Shown piece by piece: positions 45,054-54,025 of a DNA stretch of 61,084 nt (positions are counted from its first letter, which is position 1; every line of letters begins with the position of its first letter). Both the position numbers and the translations under genes were made by a program. The DNA comes from an uncultured Thermoguttaceae bacterium (GTDB lineage Bacteria; Planctomycetota; Planctomycetia; Pirellulales; Thermoguttaceae): assembly GCA_938042245.1 (NCBI GenBank), contig CALIRO010000008.1:1-61084 (forward strand), written 5' to 3'. Under the pieces are notes generated by a model. It saw nothing but the letters and a program-made list of their open reading frames with translations. It searched no databases and was not told the DNA's origin.

Positions 45054-46604
45054 ATGCACGGAAGGTTGTACGGAAGGATCTGTTGTTGGGTTGTGGTGGG
45101 CTCGGCCGTGGTTGGATTGTTAGGAGCATGGGCCTATGGGCAGCAGGGCGTCTGGGAACCTATGGCGCCGGAGGATGGCTCTGAGATGCCCCCCCAAGAC
45201 AATCCGTATCTAATCCCGGAACCTACCACGGAGGTGCGTTCTTGGGAACCAACCGAGGCCCAACCAATGAGCGGAGCTGAGTTTTCGGCTGTTCCGCCGG
45301 GGAGGCTGATTGCCGCCGATAAGGCAGCCGCTCCGGCACCCAGCGCGGAAGACCGACTCAAAAAACTCGAAGAAGAACTCCAAAAACTCAAGGACAAAGA
45401 GGCGGCGGCGCAAAAGAAGGCAGCCGGCGCCCCGTCGATCAAAGTGAACGGGCGCTTGTTTATCGATTGGGCGATGTTCGGCCAAGGCGCTGCTAGCCGC
45501 GCTAACTACGGCGACATCGAAGACGGCGTCCACTTCCGAGCCGCCCGGATCGGTGTTTCCGGTGATGCCTTCCATGTGATCGACTATAAGATCGAAATGG
45601 GTTTTGAGGACACCGACCGAGGCGACGGGGGGAAATTGATCCAATCCACGTCGTTCAAAGATGTCTATATCAGCGTCAACGAACTGCCGCTTTTGGGCCA
45701 TGTGCGGTTCGGCCATTTCAAAGAGCCGTTCGGTCTGGAGCGTCTGACCAGCGCCCGGTTCATTAGCTTTATGGAACGCTCCTTACCCACAAATGCATTC
45801 ACCCCGGATCGAAAGATCGGGATTATGGCCTTCGACAACTATTTAGACCAGCGGGGCACGTGGGCTATTGGCGCCTTTACGTCGGAGCTGGAAAACGATT
45901 CGGAGCCGCCCATTTGGCAAGACGACGACGGCGGCGTGGCCATGACCGCTCGGCTTACCTTCCTGCCTTGGTATGACGAAGCCAGCGACGGACGAGGCCT
46001 GCTCCATACGGGCTTGGGATATACCTATCGGAATATCGCCGACGGCAACGTGCGGTTCCGTTCCCGCAACGAATCGAGCTTAGGCCCATATATCGTGGAC
46101 TCCGGCCAGATCAGCTTGGTCCCTGAGGTCCAGATGCTGGACATTGAGGGGGCCTTGGTCTATGGGCCACTTTCGGTCCAGGCCGAATACTTCAACGTCT
46201 GGGTTCCCCGCAGCGGCGTCGGCACAGCCTACCTAAACGGCGCCTATGTCTATGTGAGTTATTTCCTGACCGGCGAACATCGGCCGTATGATCGCCATCG
46301 AGGCGTGTTTGATCGGGTTCGGCCGTTTACCAACTTCTTCCGGGTGCGAGCCAGCGACGGCGTACAGACCGGCTGGGGCGCCTGGGAAGTGGCCTACCGC
46401 TACTCCTGGATCGACTTAGTGGATCTAGGCGCTGGTGTCAACGGCGGTATTGCCGACGACCACAGCCTGGGCCTGAACTGGTACCTGAATCCCTACACCC
46501 GGGTGATGTTCAACTATGTATTGGCTAAATCCACGGATCGGTACGGCATCGATCCACTTACCGATATGAGCACGTTCCAGATTCGGGCGCAGATTGACTT
46601 CTAA
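45054..46604 (+). CDS. OprP-type phosphate/anion-selective porin
   Basis: The protein (516 residues) starts with a signal peptide (CCWVVVGSAVVGLLGAWAYG) and a Pro/Glu-rich stretch. A short coiled coil (AEDRLKKLEEELQKLKDKEA), common in planctomycete porins, comes before the barrel. The barrel matches the OprO/OprP family (PF07396): VRFGHFKEPFGLERLTSARF is the conserved strand-turn, and many alternating strands lead to the C-terminal MSTFQIRAQIDF. The final Phe fits outer-membrane assembly. Substrate preference is not predictable. AGGGAGG precedes ATG 45054; the longer frame from 44979 is rejected. Confidence 0.92.
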   Translation: MHGRLYGRICCWVVVGSAVVGLLGAWAYGQQGVWEPMAPEDGSEMPPQDNPYLIPEPTTEVRSWEPTEAQPMSGAEFSAVPPGRLIAADKAAAPAPSAEDRLKKLEEELQKLKDKEAAAQKKAAGAPSIKVNGRLFIDWAMFGQGAASRANYGDIEDGVHFRAARIGVSGDAFHVIDYKIEMGFEDTDRGDGGKLIQSTSFKDVYISVNELPLLGHVRFGHFKEPFGLERLTSARFISFMERSLPTNAFTPDRKIGIMAFDNYLDQRGTWAIGAFTSELENDSEPPIWQDDDGGVAMTARLTFLPWYDEASDGRGLLHTGLGYTYRNIADGNVRFRSRNESSLGPYIVDSGQISLVPEVQMLDIEGALVYGPLSVQAEYFNVWVPRSGVGTAYLNGAYVYVSYFLTGEHRPYDRHRGVFDRVRPFTNFFRVRASDGVQTGWGAWEVAYRYSWIDLVDLGAGVNGGIADDHSLGLNWYLNPYTRVMFNYVLAKSTDRYGIDPLTDMSTFQIRAQIDF

Positions 46605-46727
46605 TCCCCAAGGTGCTTAATCGCTAGCGGAGGAAGTTTGGGATGTGATGATGCCCCTAGGTCGTTTAAACAAATGTCCTCTTCGCAAGAGCGGACTCTT
46701 GCGGAAGTTCCCTAAGGAGACTTGAGA

Positions 46728-47366
46728 ATGAGAAATCTGATCTGGACCATAGCCAGTCTGGCCTGGCTTAGTTGGGCGGGCAATATCGGGGCAGGCGAGG
46801 CGAAACCGCCGGAGGATGGCTGCGGGCAGATAGGCGCTTGCGCTGTCTGCGGCGCCCAGGCCCCGGTTAAAAAGGTCTGCCGATTGGTCTGCGAGACCAA
46901 AAAGGTAGAGGAGACAGTTTGGGAGGTGCAATGCGAGGAGTTTTGCCCGCTGCTGCCGAAACTGTTTGGTAAAAAGTGCGGCTGCGGCGATCCCAGTTGC
47001 GGGCAAGACCTCGCCGTCTGCGGCGGATGTGAGGCCGGGTGCGGCAAAGAACTTCCTACACCGCAGTGTGGCAAACCCCGGTGCAAAAAGACGTTAGTGA
47101 AGAAAACCATCACTAAAGAGGTGCCGGTCTATCGCTGTGTGGTGGAGTCTGTGTGCGAGCAATGTGGTGGGGCGGAAGCAGCCGGAGGAGCTCCGGCGCC
47201 TGCTGCTCCAGGGCAAAAAGCAGCTCCTGCTCCGCCGCCTCCACCACCTCCGCCCAAGGCCCCGCCGAAAGCGGCTTTTCGACCGAGCATCCAGCCTGCT
47301 GCTGCGATTCCAGAAGCCCCGGAACAGCAAGAAGAGCCAATCCCCCGGCTTGTGCTGGGTGGATAA
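46728..47366 (+). CDS. Exported Cys-rich planctomycete protein
   Basis: A signal peptide (MRNLIWTIASLAWLSWAG) is followed by a Cys-rich domain with repeated C-x2/3-C pairs (CAVCGA, CRLVC, CGCGDPSC, CGGCEAGC) alternating with basic segments (KKVCRLVCETKKVEETVWEV, TLVKKTITKEVPVYRCVV). A Pro/Ala-rich tail ends in PRLVLGG. Related proteins with VCETKKV and VPVYRCVV-like repeats recur in planctomycetes and are of unknown function. They may be cross-linked envelope proteins. AAGGAG precedes ATG 46728. It follows the porin on the same strand. Confidence 0.75.
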   Translation: MRNLIWTIASLAWLSWAGNIGAGEAKPPEDGCGQIGACAVCGAQAPVKKVCRLVCETKKVEETVWEVQCEEFCPLLPKLFGKKCGCGDPSCGQDLAVCGGCEAGCGKELPTPQCGKPRCKKTLVKKTITKEVPVYRCVVESVCEQCGGAEAAGGAPAPAAPGQKAAPAPPPPPPPPKAPPKAAFRPSIQPAAAIPEAPEQQEEPIPRLVLGG

Positions 47367-47557
47367 CTAACAGGCGGGGCTGAATCCCACCTGTGCAAGC
47401 CAATTCTGTCATCCCGCTCCCAAGGAAAGCGAACGTCCATGCAGGCCTAAGCCCTCCCATTCAGGGCCGCCTCCGGGGGAAATCCGGAATACCCTCCGGG
47501 AGCAGATCGCAGCGCTGCCAATCCGGCGCCGATTTCTGAACGATAGGCATCCTTCCA

Positions 47558-47604
47558 CGACCGGCCTTCAAAGCCATGGCCTTGAAGGCCGGTCGGTTTT
47601 TTTC
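47558..47604 (+). terminator. Strong intrinsic terminator
   Basis: CGACCGGCCTTCAA pairs with TTGAAGGCCGGTCG (47582-47595) and is followed by seven T. It is about 190 bp downstream of the Cys-rich gene and could end that transcript or an unseen small RNA in between. Confidence 0.88.
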
Positions 47605-47645
47605 TTGGGACGCCTTTTGGATCGGTTGGGCAATATCTCCACGGT

Positions 47646-47699
47646 CCGTAGCTTAAGTCTATCCAGACTAAGTCAGGCGCTGTCTAGACAGACGGCGTT
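47646..47699. repeat. GTCTAGAC repeat (copy 2, inverted relative to 41.0 kb)
   Basis: CCGTAGCTTA, then ATCCAGACTAAG, then CTGTCTAGACAGACGGCGTT matches the reverse complement of 40974-41026 over about 54 bp with few differences. It lies in an intergenic region, just after a terminator. Confidence 0.75.
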
Positions 47700-48096
47700 C
47701 CAACTGCGCGCCATTTGGACAGACGAGGTTCCGGCAATCACCACCTAACAGAAGGTGATACATATTTTCAGGAAAACTGCCATTTTGGCAGCAGTTCTTA
47801 CGGTGGGTCGATCTGAATGGTATACCATAACTTATTGATATTTAAGGATTTATAATTTTCATTTCATGGGAAATCCCTTTTTGGCATATCATTTGCTAAT
47901 TTGCTGATATCGGACAGGCTTCCAGCAGCTGCCGAAACCGGTTACCCTCTGGAAGCCGCCCAAAGTGGCTCCTCCATCCCCAAGAAGGGGGAGTATCCAT
48001 AAAGGGCAGCCGGTCCAGCATCCATCCCCCTGGGCCTGCTGCCCTCGGAAGGGGGCATGGGGATGGATTCTTGGAACTGAATAGGAGGGTAAAGCG

Positions 48097-48573
48097 ATGG
48101 CTAGGGCAATGACTCCTTGGCGTGGTGGTCCTCACAGCTTGACCCTGTGGGACGTGCCGTTTGGGCGGTGGTTCGAAAACTTCCGCCGGGAAATGGATGA
48201 ACTGGTGGAACAATTCTTCGGCCCAGAAACAGGCCGAGAGCTACCAGTCTTTGCCCCGCGCACCAATGTGGCGGAAACCGAACAAGAATATGAAATCACC
48301 GTCGATCTCCCCGGCCTGAAGCCGGAAGATTTCTCCGTGGAACTGAAGGAAGGCTGCCTGTGGATCACTGGCCAGCGCAAACAGGAACACCAAGAGGAAG
48401 GCAAAACCTATCACCGGATCGAACGGGTCTATGGCCAGTTCCGACGGGTCATCCCCTTGGAGGTTCCGACCGACCCCGAAAAGATCCAGGCAGAGTACAA
48501 GGATGGCGTACTGCGGATTGTGGTACCCAAGGCGGAATCGGCCCAGCCCAAGAAGATTCCGGTCAAAACCTAA
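48097..48573 (+). CDS. Small heat-shock protein, Hsp20 family
   Basis: The 158-residue protein has the alpha-crystallin domain: VAETEQEYEITVDLPGLKPE, DFSVELKEGCLWITGQRK and EYKDGVLRIVVPKAE, followed by the C-terminal IPV motif used for oligomer contacts. It acts as an ATP-independent holdase in the cytoplasm. AGGAGGG precedes ATG 48097. The leader has inverted repeats, and a clear terminator follows at 48692. Confidence 0.95.
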   Translation: MARAMTPWRGGPHSLTLWDVPFGRWFENFRREMDELVEQFFGPETGRELPVFAPRTNVAETEQEYEITVDLPGLKPEDFSVELKEGCLWITGQRKQEHQEEGKTYHRIERVYGQFRRVIPLEVPTDPEKIQAEYKDGVLRIVVPKAESAQPKKIPVKT

Positions 48574-48691
48574 TTGGCCATTGGCCGCCTCCGTCCTACC
48601 CACTCAGCCGGACTCCATGGGGCTGGATAGACGGAGGGCCCTGGTTGAAGTAGCGCAGGGAGTGTCGGTCTGAGTGGCTTCATGGGTGTGG

Positions 48692-48738
48692 CAGCCTGGA
48701 CGCAAGGTCCTTCGCCGTGCGGCCAGGCTGTTTTTTTT
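48692..48738 (+). terminator. Intrinsic terminator after hsp20
   Basis: CAGCCTGG (48692-48699) pairs with CCAGGCTG (48723-48730), followed by eight T. The loop can form extra pairs. Confidence 0.88.
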
Positions 48739-48890
48739 AACCCAGCGGCCGTTCTGAGGCCTTTATCCCGCCTTGTTGAACATATGTTTATTTAACATCA
48801 TCCCACGCACCGCCAGCGCCGGTCTAAAGCAAGCGCTTTCAGTCAATCCGGTAGAAACCTCACTCGGACAGACTACGCTCCAAACTCCGG

Positions 48891-48919
48891 CTGACAGACT
48901 CACCACCACCGCATATAAT
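48891..48919 (+). promoter_or_regulatory. Sigma-70-like promoter of the site-2 protease gene
   Basis: CTGACA (48891-48896) and TATAAT (48914-48919) are separated by exactly 17 bp, one base away from consensus in the -35 box. The gene start at 48955 gives a leader of about 28 bases. Confidence 0.75.
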
Positions 48920-48954
48920 GCAACGGTAGCCTCTTGGAAAGAGAAAGGCGATTT

Positions 48955-50079
48955 ATGGGTTGGAGCAGCAAGATTGGGCGGTTAGCGGGTATCGATATCT
49001 ATGTCCATTGGACGTTTTGGATTTTACTGGTTTGGATTTTGGGAGTGCACCTGATTGATGGGCAATCGCTGGCAGCGGCATTGCAAGGGGTAGGGCTGAT
49101 CTTGGCTGTTTTTGGGTGTGTGGTGTTGCATGAATTAGGTCATGCATTGGCTGCTCGACGGTTTAACATTCGGACCAAAGACATCACGATTTTGCCCATC
49201 GGAGGGGTGGCCCGGCTAGAACGGATGCCAGAAGAACCCAGGCAAGAGTTGGGGGTGGCTCTGGCTGGGCCAATGGTCAATCTCCTTATAGCCGCAGGGA
49301 TTTTGGCAGCGCTGGTGTTGGTGTATTCCTGGGCGGCCATTTTTGATTTGCGAGTGGTTGGCGGGAATTTCCTGACTAAACTAATGATCATCAATGTAGC
49401 CCTGGCGATTTTCAATCTGCTGCCGGCCTTTCCCATGGACGGCGGCCGAGTCGTCCGGGCGTTGTTAGCCACTCGGTTCGATTACGCCCAGGCCACCCAA
49501 TGGGCAGCTACATTAGGCCAACTAATGGCCTTTGGGTTTGGAGCGCTCGGCTTCCTACTGGGTAACTTTTGGCTTCTTTTTATCGCTCTGTTTGTGTATC
49601 TAGGGGCGCAACAGGAGGCTTATGCCGTGCAGATCCGCAGTGTACTGCGGGGCGTACCCGTGCGCAGCGCCATGATCACCCAATTCCGCACCCTTTCGGC
49701 CGACGATCCAATGGAGCGGGCCTTAAACGAACTAATCTCGGGCTATCAGCAGGATTTTCCTGTGATGGACGGTTCCCGGTTGGTGGGCTTGCTGACACGG
49801 GCGGATCTGCTCCGGGCGCTATGGGAAGGCCGACGTCATGCCCAGGTGGCCGACCTGATGCGCCCTATCGGCCAGGCCGTCGAGGACCTCGATATGCTGG
49901 AAACCACTTACCAGCGGATGCAGGAAAGCCAGTGCTCGGTCTTACCGGTGCTCCGGGCCAACAGCTTGGTAGGGTTAATCACTTTGGAAAATATTGCCGA
50001 GTGGATGATGATCCAGTCGGCTATGGCTGCCGGGCTGAAACTCCATCCTCGCTTTCAAAACAGCTTCAGTTGGCAATAA
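48955..50079 (+). CDS. Site-2-type membrane metalloprotease (M50) with two CBS domains
   Basis: The roughly 374-residue protein has several membrane helices, the zinc motif HELGH in FGCVVLHELGHALAARRF, and the third ligand region LLPAFPMDGGRVVRALLA. Two CBS domains follow (from about residue 235: SAMITQFRTLSADDPMERAL, and VADLMRPIGQAVEDLD), which usually sense adenine nucleotides. Such proteases cut membrane-bound regulators within the bilayer; the target is unknown. ATG 48955 (MGWSSKIGRLAGIDIYVHW) fits the family start and the upstream promoter. The TTG at 48934 is rejected. Confidence 0.93.
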   Translation: MGWSSKIGRLAGIDIYVHWTFWILLVWILGVHLIDGQSLAAALQGVGLILAVFGCVVLHELGHALAARRFNIRTKDITILPIGGVARLERMPEEPRQELGVALAGPMVNLLIAAGILAALVLVYSWAAIFDLRVVGGNFLTKLMIINVALAIFNLLPAFPMDGGRVVRALLATRFDYAQATQWAATLGQLMAFGFGALGFLLGNFWLLFIALFVYLGAQQEAYAVQIRSVLRGVPVRSAMITQFRTLSADDPMERALNELISGYQQDFPVMDGSRLVGLLTRADLLRALWEGRRHAQVADLMRPIGQAVEDLDMLETTYQRMQESQCSVLPVLRANSLVGLITLENIAEWMMIQSAMAAGLKLHPRFQNSFSWQ

Positions 50080-50381
50080 ACTGCCGACAAGGAAAGCCCC
50101 GTCTGGAACCTCCTTTGGCAGGCCCGAAAGGCCTTAGCGCAACATGCCTGATCCTTTTAGGAAAGCGCCGATTCTGCCCCAGACTCAGCGAGGCGATCGG
50201 CCAGAAAGGTACTTTCCGCCGGCTATTGCTCCTGCTAAGAGTGTTTCGAGGCCCTGGATTGTCAATTGCCCCTTCAACGGGTATGCTAAGAATATAATCC
50301 AATAAGAGAAGATAAAAACGGGCAAAACCTCGCAAAGGACTGGGAGCGGCTGCGGTGGGCTTGTTAAGGGAAGCTGCTGAA
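50080..50381. other. 302-bp spacer with a TATAAT box
   Basis: TATAAT occurs at 50294-50299, a suitable position for the lipoprotein gene at 50382, but no good -35 box lies 16-18 bases upstream. No gene is supported. Confidence 0.35.
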
Positions 50382-50852
50382 ATGCAAACTCATTACCCTC
50401 GGCTACCCCAAACCTCCATAGGGGGGGCTTTGGCTCCTGCGTTCCTGCTATTGCTAGTGCTCGCAGGCTGTGGCGGCCAGCCCTATGGCGTGGTCCCCAT
50501 CCACGGTAAAGTTACCTACGAAGATGGCTCATTGATTCCGGCAGCTAGTCTGCTTTTGGAATTCAACAGCCAAGAAAAGCCAAAGGACCCAAAGACCCAC
50601 CCCCGGCCTGGCCGAGCCGAAGTCAATGTCTCCGATGGCTCCTTCTCCAACGTCTCCACCTACGACTACAACGATGGGGCCATCCGAGGCCAACATAAAG
50701 TGGTGGTCAAAGCCTTCGACAAAAACGGTTCGCCTGTATATCATCTATTTCCCAAAGAATATAGCGACGCTACCACCACGCCCCTGACGATTGAAGTCGG
50801 CCTGCAGCGGGAATTCCATATCAAAGTGCCAAAGCCGCTAGGAATCCAATAA
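50382..50852 (+). CDS. Small lipoprotein paired with a DUF1559 pseudopilin
   Basis: The roughly 156-residue protein has a lipoprotein signal (PAFLLLLVLAGC) and a transthyretin/carboxypeptidase-regulatory-like fold: VVPIHGKVTYEDGSLIPAAS, then IRGQHKVVVKAFDKNG and a C-terminal strand. Planctomycete genomes very often place such a lipoprotein next to a DUF1559 gene, as here. ATG 50382 has AAGGGAAG upstream; a GTG at 50355 is possible. Function unknown. Confidence 0.8.
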   Translation: MQTHYPRLPQTSIGGALAPAFLLLLVLAGCGGQPYGVVPIHGKVTYEDGSLIPAASLLLEFNSQEKPKDPKTHPRPGRAEVNVSDGSFSNVSTYDYNDGAIRGQHKVVVKAFDKNGSPVYHLFPKEYSDATTTPLTIEVGLQREFHIKVPKPLGIQ

Positions 50853-50980
50853 CCGGAGACCTTGCTCTGCGTGGATATTCCGTGGCGTGATGAATATTCC
50901 AGGGCTTTGTAGCTGAGCAAAACGGGAACACGGGCCAATCTTCCTTCGGGATTCCGATTCTTGTGACGAAAGGGTGGACG

Positions 50981-52096
50981 ATGGGGTGGTTCCAAAAACG
51001 CTCTGGCGATCGGGTTGGTTTCACCTTAGTAGAACTTCTGGTGGTCATTACGATTATTGGCATTTTGATTGCGCTGCTCCTGCCGGCGGTCCAGGCCGCC
51101 CGAGAGGCCGCCCGACGCGCCCAGTGCCAGAACAACCTCAAACAGCTCGGCCTGGGCTGCCTAAATTATGAAAACCAACATAAAAGTTTCCCGCCCGCCT
51201 CGGTGTGGGCTGATCTTTGGCCCGGCCGAAATAGCACCGACATCGATCAACAAAATCAATTCAATCTCCGCGAAACCTGGGCGATCCTGATCCTGCCGTT
51301 CATCGAACAGCAAGCCCTATACACCGCCTTTAACCGCGACTATCCGATTCCGCATGAGGTCAACGCCGGCCCTCGCTCCACAGAAATACCCATCATGCTT
51401 TGCCCTTCCGATTCCTTCAACCGAACCAAATACAGCGGCACTCCCGGTAGTGCCCACACCAGTAACCACGGTCCCAACTGGGCCAGAGGCAATTACGGCG
51501 CCAATGGTGCTCTGGGCTTCCAGTCCGACAGTGCCCATTGCAACGATTATGGTACCGGCGGTTCCGGTTGTGCCGCTTCGGTAAAAGGTTGGGCCGACAA
51601 TCGTATCCGCGGCGTCATGGGCGCCAACGCCGCTTGCCGAATGGACGATATCCGGGACGGCTCGAGCCAGACGATCTTACTGCTGGAAATTCGGGCCGGT
51701 GTGGCCCCGAACGATTGTCGGGGCGTCTGGGCCATGTCCGGCGCCGGCCCTAGTGCTTGTTGGGCGCACGGCTATGTAGGGGATGCGGCTGGGCCAAATC
51801 CGATCACCTACAACGCCGACGATATCGCCGGCTGTGCGGAAATTGTGGCGGCCGTAGGCCGAGAACGCCTTCAGCAACTTCGGATGACCTGCTATGAAGG
51901 CACCAGCAGTTCGCCCAATCGGCAGGCAGCGGCTCGCAGTATGCATCCGGGCGGCATTCATGTCTGCTTTGCCGACGGCAGCGTCCACTGGATCAGCAAC
52001 CATATTGAAGTCAGTAATACGATCAACTATGCCTCGGTTTGGGATCGGCTGAACCTGTCGGCCGACGGCCTGCCATTGTCCGCTGGCTCCTACTAA
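50981..52096 (+). CDS. DUF1559 pseudopilin-like protein
   Basis: The N-terminus GFTLVELLVVITIIGILIAL is a type IV pilin / type II secretion methylation motif, with cleavage expected before Phe. The DUF1559 domain follows (LLPAVQAAREAARRAQCQNN, LKQLGLGCLNYE) and ends with the typical HPGGIHVCFADGSVHWI. The protein is exported and processed by a prepilin peptidase. Planctomycetes carry dozens to hundreds of copies; function is unknown. AAAGGGTGG precedes ATG 50981. Confidence 0.95.
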   Translation: MGWFQKRSGDRVGFTLVELLVVITIIGILIALLLPAVQAAREAARRAQCQNNLKQLGLGCLNYENQHKSFPPASVWADLWPGRNSTDIDQQNQFNLRETWAILILPFIEQQALYTAFNRDYPIPHEVNAGPRSTEIPIMLCPSDSFNRTKYSGTPGSAHTSNHGPNWARGNYGANGALGFQSDSAHCNDYGTGGSGCAASVKGWADNRIRGVMGANAACRMDDIRDGSSQTILLLEIRAGVAPNDCRGVWAMSGAGPSACWAHGYVGDAAGPNPITYNADDIAGCAEIVAAVGRERLQQLRMTCYEGTSSSPNRQAAARSMHPGGIHVCFADGSVHWISNHIEVSNTINYASVWDRLNLSADGLPLSAGSY

Positions 52097-52210
52097 TCTG
52101 GCCCTCGGAACCACTCCGAAGGCTTTCCGTAGAAGAAGCTTTTCTTTCAAATGTCCTTAGCATCTTTTATGAGATGAAACCGTTTTCCAAAAAACTTTTT
52201 CTCCGAAATC

Positions 52211-52744
52211 ATGGATGAAAACGATTTAGGGAATACTCCGGATGCCCCCACCGAAGTAGTGCTTTTTACCGATGGGGCCTGCTATGGTAATCCTGGGCCG
52301 GGCGGCTGGGCGTTTATCCTCAGACATCGACGCACCGGACGCCAAATCGAACAAAGCGGCGCAGAACCCTGGACCACCAATAACCGCATGGAACTCTTGG
52401 CGGTCATCCGGGGCCTAGAAGCGCTGAAACGGCCTACTAGTGTCGAATTGGTTACCGACAGTCAATATGTCGCCCGTGGACTGGCCGAGTGGCTACCCCG
52501 CTGGAAAGCCCAAGGCTGGCGCCGCCGGCAAACCGGCGCCTGGAAAAAGCTCAAAAACCTGGAACTTTGGCAACGTCTGGACGAACTGCTATGCCAACAT
52601 CAGCTCCACGTCCGCCACATTCCTAGCCACACGGGCCATCCGGAAAACGAGCGATGCGACCGGCTGGCTGTGGCCGCCTATGAACAGTTTCTCCCCCCAG
52701 CTAACAAAAAGACCACCCACAAAGCCCCCCCTTCCTCTTCGTAA
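52211..52744 (+). CDS. rnhA: Ribonuclease HI
   Basis: The enzyme cuts RNA in RNA-DNA hybrids using two metal ions. The catalytic residues are visible: Asp in LFTDGACYGNPGPGGWA, Glu in NNRMELLAVIRGLEAL, Asp in LVTDSQYV and the late Asp in ERCDRLAVAAYE, with His in IPSHTGHPEN. The basic handle segment (WRRRQTGAWKKLKN) is present. Length is 177 residues with short extensions at both ends. The ribosome binding site before ATG 52211 is weak. Confidence 0.95.
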   Translation: MDENDLGNTPDAPTEVVLFTDGACYGNPGPGGWAFILRHRRTGRQIEQSGAEPWTTNNRMELLAVIRGLEALKRPTSVELVTDSQYVARGLAEWLPRWKAQGWRRRQTGAWKKLKNLELWQRLDELLCQHQLHVRHIPSHTGHPENERCDRLAVAAYEQFLPPANKKTTHKAPPSSS

Positions 52745-52798
52745 TCCTGGCCGTTGAGGTAAACCATACCCGTTTCGGGCAAAGGCAAGGAGCATCGG

Positions 52799-53623
52799 AT
52801 GTGTGGCCGGTTTACGCTTCGAAGTTCCGCCGAACTGGTCGCGGGAGAATTTTTGGTGATCCTCCTAGAGCCGTTGCCGCCCCGCTATAACATCGCCCCT
52901 ACTCAGGCGATTTTGGTCGTTGTGGGCCCTTCGGCCCACCTGCAGGAAACCGAACCGTCGGGGAAAAACCACACCGAGGCCGCCTCTTCGCACAGGGCAG
53001 TTCATGCGCCGGGGGCATTCCTCGGCCAGCCCACCCCAGCAAGCTCTGACCCTTCGCATCGGCAGTTGGTCTGGATGCAGTGGGGATTTCGGCCCGGGGG
53101 CCGACCAGCCCCAGAAACCGGCTCCCTGTTGGTGAATCTGCGGGCTGAGTCCGCTTTGCAACAGCCCCGCTTCCGCTCCCTGCTGGAGGCCCATCGTTGT
53201 CTGGTCCTGGCCGACGGCTTCTATGAATGGGAAACACTCGCCGGCAGCCGACAGCCATTTTTTATCCACCGCAAAGACGATCGGCCCTTCGGCATGGCCG
53301 GACTGTGGAAACCACCTCCCCCGGCACAACCGTGGACACTACCTTCATGTGTAGTCCTGACCACCTCGGCCAATGAGCTCGTCCGGCCAATCCATGACCG
53401 AATGCCCGCCCTGCTGCTGCCGGAACATTATTCCCTTTGGCTTGATCGGGCAGTTACCGACCCAGAGAAACTCGCCCCCGCCCTCCAACCATATCCGGAG
53501 GAACTGCTGGAAATCTATTCGGTCTCCCTACGGGTCAACTCCGCTGAATACGATCAGCCGGATTGCATTGCCCGTCAAGATCGTCCCCGCCAAGGCCGCC
53601 TATTCGAGATGGACCCATCTTGA
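52799..53623 (+). CDS. SRAP (YedK/HMCES) family DNA-lesion protein
   Basis: The protein begins MCGRFTL, so Cys2 becomes the N-terminal nucleophile that forms a thiazolidine link with abasic sites in single-stranded DNA. RYNIAPTQ, WGFRPGG, LADGFYEWE and IHDRMPALL are the remaining family motifs, including the active-site Glu and His. An insertion of about 40 residues, Ser/Pro/His-rich (about residues 47-90), separates the first two motifs. AAGGAG precedes ATG 52799. It follows rnhA by 54 bp, so both genome-maintenance genes may be cotranscribed. Confidence 0.93.
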   Translation: MCGRFTLRSSAELVAGEFLVILLEPLPPRYNIAPTQAILVVVGPSAHLQETEPSGKNHTEAASSHRAVHAPGAFLGQPTPASSDPSHRQLVWMQWGFRPGGRPAPETGSLLVNLRAESALQQPRFRSLLEAHRCLVLADGFYEWETLAGSRQPFFIHRKDDRPFGMAGLWKPPPPAQPWTLPSCVVLTTSANELVRPIHDRMPALLLPEHYSLWLDRAVTDPEKLAPALQPYPEELLEIYSVSLRVNSAEYDQPDCIARQDRPRQGRLFEMDPS

Positions 53624-53689
53624 TCCTCTACAACTGCTCGGAGTGCAAAGGTTCCTCCCCCCACCGCCAGTAGCACAGGCGCCCCGCCC

Positions 53690-53870
53690 GCATTCGCCTC
53701 TCCCCTCTGCAAAACATCGCCTCTCCCCTCCGCGGGAGATGCCGGCCAGAGCCTTGCCCGGAAGGGCAAGGGGCGTTGGCCGGGTGAGGGGGAATTCACG
53801 CCTCTCCCCTCCGCGGGAGAGGCCGGCCAAGGGTCAGCTTGGCCGGGTGAGGGGGCCTTCGATGTCTCAT
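53690..53870. repeat. CTCTCCC/GGGAGAGG dispersed repeat (two units)
   Basis: Two units of CGCCTCTCCCCTCCGCGGGA followed by GAGGCCGGCCA...GGCCGGGTGAGGG lie in tandem, both ending GGTGAGGGGG. The first also contains the hairpin CCTTGCCC-GGAA-GGGCAAGG. They match the repeats at about 9.66 kb. The full 402-bp spacer has no gene. Confidence 0.75.
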
Positions 53871-54025
53871 TCCCCAGCGCAGGCGGCAATCCAGGCTCCT
53901 TTGCACTGCGTCCGGGTGGTTTCTGGATCGGGGACTTTTGCGGAGATGACAAAACAGAGGCTCCTTTGCCCGAATGGTTCCAGAATACCCAGGCGTTCTC
54001 GGCGGAAGTGTTTCCTCAATCCGCT

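Larger units (their letters stand above)
47367..48096. other. 730-bp spacer with terminator, GTCTAGAC repeat and AT-rich part
   Basis: The terminator at 47558-47604 and the repeat at 47646-47699 are listed separately. About 47750-47910 is AT-rich. From 47925 to 48090 lies the presumed hsp20 leader with several inverted repeats. No open frame is convincing. Confidence 0.5.

Noticed and set aside
47440..47557. Small RNA (SRP-like) between the Cys-rich gene and the terminator
   Set aside because: A CCGGGAGCAG string recalls SRP RNA, but the apical tetraloop context and arms are missing.
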